DNA of 54,696 nt, taken from NCBI GenBank assembly GCA_040385875.1, contig JAZKGO010000127.1:1-54696 (forward strand). The letters are read 5' to 3'. The notes beneath the pieces were generated by a model that ran no database searches, had not been told where the DNA came from, and saw only the letters and a list, made by a program, of their open reading frames with translations. Below are positions 51,991 through 54,696 of the stretch, piece after piece (position 1 is the stretch's first letter; every line of letters starts with the position of its first letter). Position numbers and translations under genes: made by a program. Origin of the DNA: JANMZR01 sp040385875 (GTDB lineage: Bacteria > Bacteroidota > Bacteroidia > Cytophagales > Spirosomataceae).

Positions 51991-52410
51991 ATGGAAGTTG
52001 AATTAATTAGAGTTGATGAGGCCTTTCATTTTGAAGCGAAAGGTAACTCAGGGAATATTGTACATATTGATGCTGCTGAAAAAGTCGGCGGTACCAATAG
52101 TGGCTCAAGGCCAATGGAATTGTTGTTAATGGGATTGGGTGGCTGCACCGCCATTGATGTATTGATTATTTTAAAAAAGCAAAGGCAACAGATTGATAGT
52201 CTGAAGATTAACGTCGCTGGTGAGCGTGTAAAAATTGAAGGGACAGAAATGACTCCTTTTCGAAAAATTAATATTCATTTTGCTTTTACTGGTCAGCTTT
52301 CAATTGAAAAGGCGAAGAAAGCGATTATACTTTCAATGGAAAAGTATTGCTCAGCCACAGCCCAATTTTCACCTTCTGCTGAGATTACACATACCTTCAC
52401 AGTAAACTAG
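51991..52410 (+). CDS. OsmC family protein
   Basis: 139 residues of the OsmC/Ohr fold. The first catalytic cysteine is in LMGLGGCTAIDV (Cys near 51) and the second in SMEKYCSATAQF (Cys near 116). Members are thiol peroxidases that act on organic hydroperoxides, though some are of unknown role. It lies 10 bases before the methyltransferase gene, so the two are probably cotranscribed. Confidence 0.9.
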   Translation: MEVELIRVDEAFHFEAKGNSGNIVHIDAAEKVGGTNSGSRPMELLLMGLGGCTAIDVLIILKKQRQQIDSLKINVAGERVKIEGTEMTPFRKINIHFAFTGQLSIEKAKKAIILSMEKYCSATAQFSPSAEITHTFTVN

Positions 52411-52420
52411 TTCATTTTAA

Positions 52421-53047
52421 ATGGATACGCAAAAGGCTTATGATCATTGGGCTGAAACCTATGATGTCGTTATTAATAAAACTAGAGATTTAGAGGGTAT
52501 AGCCTTGAGAGAAATGCTTTCGAAAATTGAATTTGAATCAGTTTTAGAAATTGGCTGTGGTACGGGTAAAAATACTGAATGGCTTGTAAATCAGGCTTCT
52601 AACATTCTTTCAATTGATCTTTCTGAAGAAATGTTGGCGAAGGCAAAAAAGAAAATTACTTCGGAGAATGTTGCTTTTGGTCAAGCCAATATTACAGAGA
52701 ATTGGTCTTTTACCGAAAATAGACAATTTGACTTGATTTGTTTTAGCTTAGTATTAGAACACATTGAAAATTTGGTTCCAATTTTTGAAAAGGCAGAAAA
52801 ATTTCTAAAAACTGGAGGCCATTTATATATCGGTGAATTACATCCTTTTAAGCAATATAATGGTACAAAAGCAAGGTTTGAGACAGAATCAGGCACTCAA
52901 ATTGTTGATTGTTATAACCACCATATTTCCGATTTCGTGCAACCAGCATTGAAATACGGATTGACTTTAGTTGAACTTTCTGAACAGTTTGACCAAAATG
53001 ACAAGACTGAATTCCCCAGAATTTTGACTTTGCTTTTTAAAAAGTGA
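52421..53047 (+). CDS. Class I SAM-dependent methyltransferase
   Basis: 208 residues. SAM-binding motif I VLEIGCGTGKNTEWL (near residues 40-54), motif II LSIDLSEEMLAKAKKK, motif IV DLICFSLVLEHI, and a post-motif YIGELHPFKQY. A Methyltransf_11/UbiE-like protein; the substrate is unknown. It starts 10 bases after the OsmC stop. Confidence 0.9.
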   Translation: MDTQKAYDHWAETYDVVINKTRDLEGIALREMLSKIEFESVLEIGCGTGKNTEWLVNQASNILSIDLSEEMLAKAKKKITSENVAFGQANITENWSFTENRQFDLICFSLVLEHIENLVPIFEKAEKFLKTGGHLYIGELHPFKQYNGTKARFETESGTQIVDCYNHHISDFVQPALKYGLTLVELSEQFDQNDKTEFPRILTLLFKK

Positions 53048-53186
53048 AAATTAAGTGGCAAAATTGTTCTATCAAGAGCTATGCCTTTGGTCAATAATGT
53101 CGCCATTTATTTTTAAAAAGTATTTTCTGATTTTCAAATAATATACCCACAACTGTTTTGTATTTTTACAAAATATTTAAATGTTT

Positions 53187-53981
53187 ATGCAACAATATCA
53201 CGATTTAATGCGCCATATATTGGCTAATGGAACTGAAAAAACCGATCGAACAGGTACTGGAACAATTTCTGTTTTTGGCTATCAAATGCGATTTGATCTT
53301 TCAAAAGGTTTTCCATTATTGACTACCAAAAAGGTGCACATGAAGTCGATTGTTCATGAATTGCTTTGGTTTATTCAAGGGGATACAAATATTAAATACC
53401 TGACTGACAATGGAGTAAGTATATGGAATGAGTGGGCTGATGAAAATGGTAACCTTGGGCCAGTTTACGGAAAGCAGTGGAGAAGCTGGGCTGCTCCTAA
53501 TGGCAAGTCCATCGACCAATTGATGGATGTGATCAATATGATTAAGAATAATCCTGATTCTCGAAGGATCATTGTTTCAGCTTGGAACCCAGCTGATGTG
53601 CCCCATATGGCTTTACCACCTTGCCATGCTTTTTTTCAATTTTATGTGGCCGATGGAAAGCTTTCTTGCCAGCTTTACCAGCGTAGTGCGGATGTATTTT
53701 TAGGAGTACCGTTTAATATTGCCTCTTATGCTTTATTAACAATGATGGTAGCTCAAGTTTGTAATCTGGAATATGGCGATTTTATCTGGACTGGAGGCGA
53801 TACACATTTGTATAGCAATCATTTGGAGCAAGTGAATACTCAATTAGAGAGAGAATTTAGAGAATTGCCTACCATGAAAATCAATCCTGATGTGAAAGAT
53901 CTATTTTCTTTTACTTATGCCGACTTCGAGCTGTTAAATTATAATCCTCATCCTGGAATTAAAGCGCCTGTAGCAGTTTGA
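53187..53981 (+). CDS. thyA: Thymidylate synthase
   Basis: Makes dTMP from dUMP using methylene-tetrahydrofolate. All family blocks are visible: KTDRTGTGTISVFGYQMRF, LPPCHAFFQFYV with the catalytic cysteine, LYQRSADVFLGVPFNIASYA, and the C-terminal FELLNYNPHPGIKAPVAV. The ATG at 53187 (MQQYHDLM) gives 264 residues, matching the E. coli enzyme; the ATG at 53181 would add two residues. No dihydrofolate reductase gene follows inside the window. Confidence 0.97.
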   Translation: MQQYHDLMRHILANGTEKTDRTGTGTISVFGYQMRFDLSKGFPLLTTKKVHMKSIVHELLWFIQGDTNIKYLTDNGVSIWNEWADENGNLGPVYGKQWRSWAAPNGKSIDQLMDVINMIKNNPDSRRIIVSAWNPADVPHMALPPCHAFFQFYVADGKLSCQLYQRSADVFLGVPFNIASYALLTMMVAQVCNLEYGDFIWTGGDTHLYSNHLEQVNTQLEREFRELPTMKINPDVKDLFSFTYADFELLNYNPHPGIKAPVAV

Positions 53982-54005
53982 TTTTTTCAAAAATGATACA
54001 TTGAA

Positions 54006-54045
54006 ACGATTCAGCCAGTAGCTTTTAGGCTCTTGGCTGAATCGT
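54006..54045. terminator. Perfect 12-bp hairpin between thyA and rlpA-like gene
   Basis: The arms acgattcagcca (54006-54017) and tggctgaatcgt (54034-54045) pair exactly, with a 16-base loop that has a smaller agc/gct stem. No long T-run follows, so classic intrinsic termination is not assured. Position between convergent genes suggests a shared end signal. Confidence 0.45.
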
Positions 54046-54067
54046 AACTTAATAATTAAATTGTTGA

Positions 54068-54439
54068 TTAAATCTCCTCTATCTTTACTTTTACAACCCC
54101 TTTTGAAATCATATTGATTTGCGTTGCGGCGACTCTAGAAAGGTCGATGATGCGGCCATATCGGGCACATGCACAGCGGTCGTTTATTTTTACTATTGCC
54201 GATTGGTTGTTGATCAAGTTGGTCACTTTTACTAGCTTACCAAGTGGTAAGGTTTCATGTGCGGCAGTAAGTAAATTTGGATTATACTTCTCGGCATTTG
54301 CAGTTCGTTTGCCGGAGTATTTGTCACTGTAAAAGCTTGCCTTACCTTTTTGGGGTAATTTCGGCTTACCTGTTGGTACTGGTTTTGTATAACTTATTAT
54401 GCTTATCAGCAAAACAGGTATAATTACTATTCGTTTCAT
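54068..54439 (-). CDS. RlpA-like double-psi beta-barrel protein
   Basis: 123 residues from the ATG at 54439, with an N-terminal signal (MKRIVIIPVLLISIISYTKP) and the RlpA/DPBB domain: KGKASFYSDKYSGKRTANAE, NLLTAAHETLPLGKLVKV and VKINDRCACARYGRIIDLSR. Larger RlpA proteins act on peptidoglycan glycan strands. The small form lacks the SPOR domain, so septal targeting is not implied. Note two vicinal cysteines (RCACARYG) in the domain core. A consensus promoter lies just upstream. Confidence 0.87.
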   Translation of the reverse strand: MKRIVIIPVLLISIISYTKPVPTGKPKLPQKGKASFYSDKYSGKRTANAEKYNPNLLTAAHETLPLGKLVKVTNLINNQSAIVKINDRCACARYGRIIDLSRVAATQINMISKGVVKVKIEEI

Positions 54440-54463
54440 ATCCTTGTTCTGTTTGGTTTGATA

Positions 54464-54495
54464 CAAAGGTAACAAAATTTTCCAATTGTACAAAA
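54464..54495 (-). promoter_or_regulatory. Strong promoter of the RlpA-like gene
   Basis: On the minus strand: TTTTG (54491-54495), a 19-base spacer, then TACCTTTG (54464-54471), an exact Bacteroidota consensus match, about 25 bases before the start codon. The remaining 200 bases to the window end show no gene. Confidence 0.75.
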
Positions 54496-54696
54496 CTAAG
54501 ATTGATTTATTTTGATCGAATCAAAATTTCAGTTAATTATTATATTTTTCGGTCAGCGAGATTTGCAACTTCATTGATTTTCTTAAATTGATTAATTCTA
54601 ATATTAATTTATTCTTTAGTTTTTAGCATAATTTTTTTAGTATTTTTGAATTTTTAAATAAATAAAATTGGCTTTTAATTCATTATTTGCCCTATT

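Noticed and set aside
1..54696. CRISPR array, prophage, insertion sequence or toxin-antitoxin system
   Set aside because: I found no regularly spaced repeats, transposase, integrase, phage structural gene or toxin-antitoxin pair anywhere in the readable bases.

Overview
The window reads as an AT-rich chromosomal segment of a Bacteroidota bacterium, most likely order Cytophagales. Several things point there. There are three TonB-dependent receptors, two of them carrying an N-terminal carboxypeptidase-like domain. There is a DUF4249 lipoprotein, a type IX secretion (T9SS) C-terminal sorting domain on a cellulase, a DUF5916 protein and a DUF4105/Lnb protein. Several promoters fit the Bacteroidota pattern TTTG-N19/20-TAnnTTTG, and Shine-Dalgarno sites are not evident before the starts inspected. 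The genus cannot be named from the sequence. Three runs of exactly 100 N (13800-13899, 26251-26350, 45933-46032) are scaffold placeholders. Each interrupts a gene, and the true missing lengths are probably larger.

Layout. 1-9000 holds core genes: the 3' end of a TonB receptor, frr and pyrH, an EamA transporter, dusB, a CPBP protease-like membrane protein, a DUF2007 protein, cdsA, a small secreted carboxypeptidase-regulatory protein and lpxH. 9131-12836 is a TonB receptor plus DUF4249 lipoprotein pair. 12843-17097 is a minus-strand group of a DinB protein, a T9SS-secreted GH5 cellulase and a GHL6-like glycoside hydrolase. 17292-19574 is a regulatory island: a membrane-tethered AraC/TolB-like regulator, a long non-coding leader with a perfect hairpin, a stand-alone LytTR regulator and a small secreted orphan. 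19827-22717 has a secreted M20 amidohydrolase and an S8 protease lipoprotein. 23408-25722 is an AGE-family sugar epimerase with a PfkB sugar kinase. 26138-33152 holds an interrupted alpha/beta hydrolase, pgeF, a TPR histidine kinase, an amidohydrolase and a large DUF5916 outer-membrane protein.

33281-39046 contains a small membrane protein, a YebC-family gene, a DUF922-like protease gene tightly linked to mqo, a Gfo/Idh/MocA oxidoreductase and a lipoprotein. 39071-43584 has an OMP beta-barrel TonB receptor and a glycosyltransferase plus LpxH-like phosphoesterase pair. 43711-49693 has an orphan membrane protein, an acyl-CoA oxidase-like gene, an LEA-like helical-repeat protein, a FeoB-associated-type Cys-rich peptide, a probable lipoprotein N-acyltransferase (Lnb), rsmI and a pterin carbinolamine dehydratase. 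49774-54696 has a secreted Arg/Asp heptad-repeat protein, a Gate-domain transporter, a REP-like palindrome cluster, tRNA-Ser(UGA), an OsmC protein, a methyltransferase, thyA and an RlpA-type protein.

How they fit together. The cellulase/GHL6 pair and the epimerase/kinase pair could form an extracellular-to-cytoplasmic glycan route, though they are separate transcription units. LpxH, CdsA, Lnb and the glycosyltransferase/phosphoesterase pair all act on envelope lipids or lipoproteins. I see no prophage, insertion sequence, CRISPR array or recognisable defence system. The least explained parts are the AraC-TolB/LytTR island, the heptad-repeat secreted protein and the palindromic intergenic elements.
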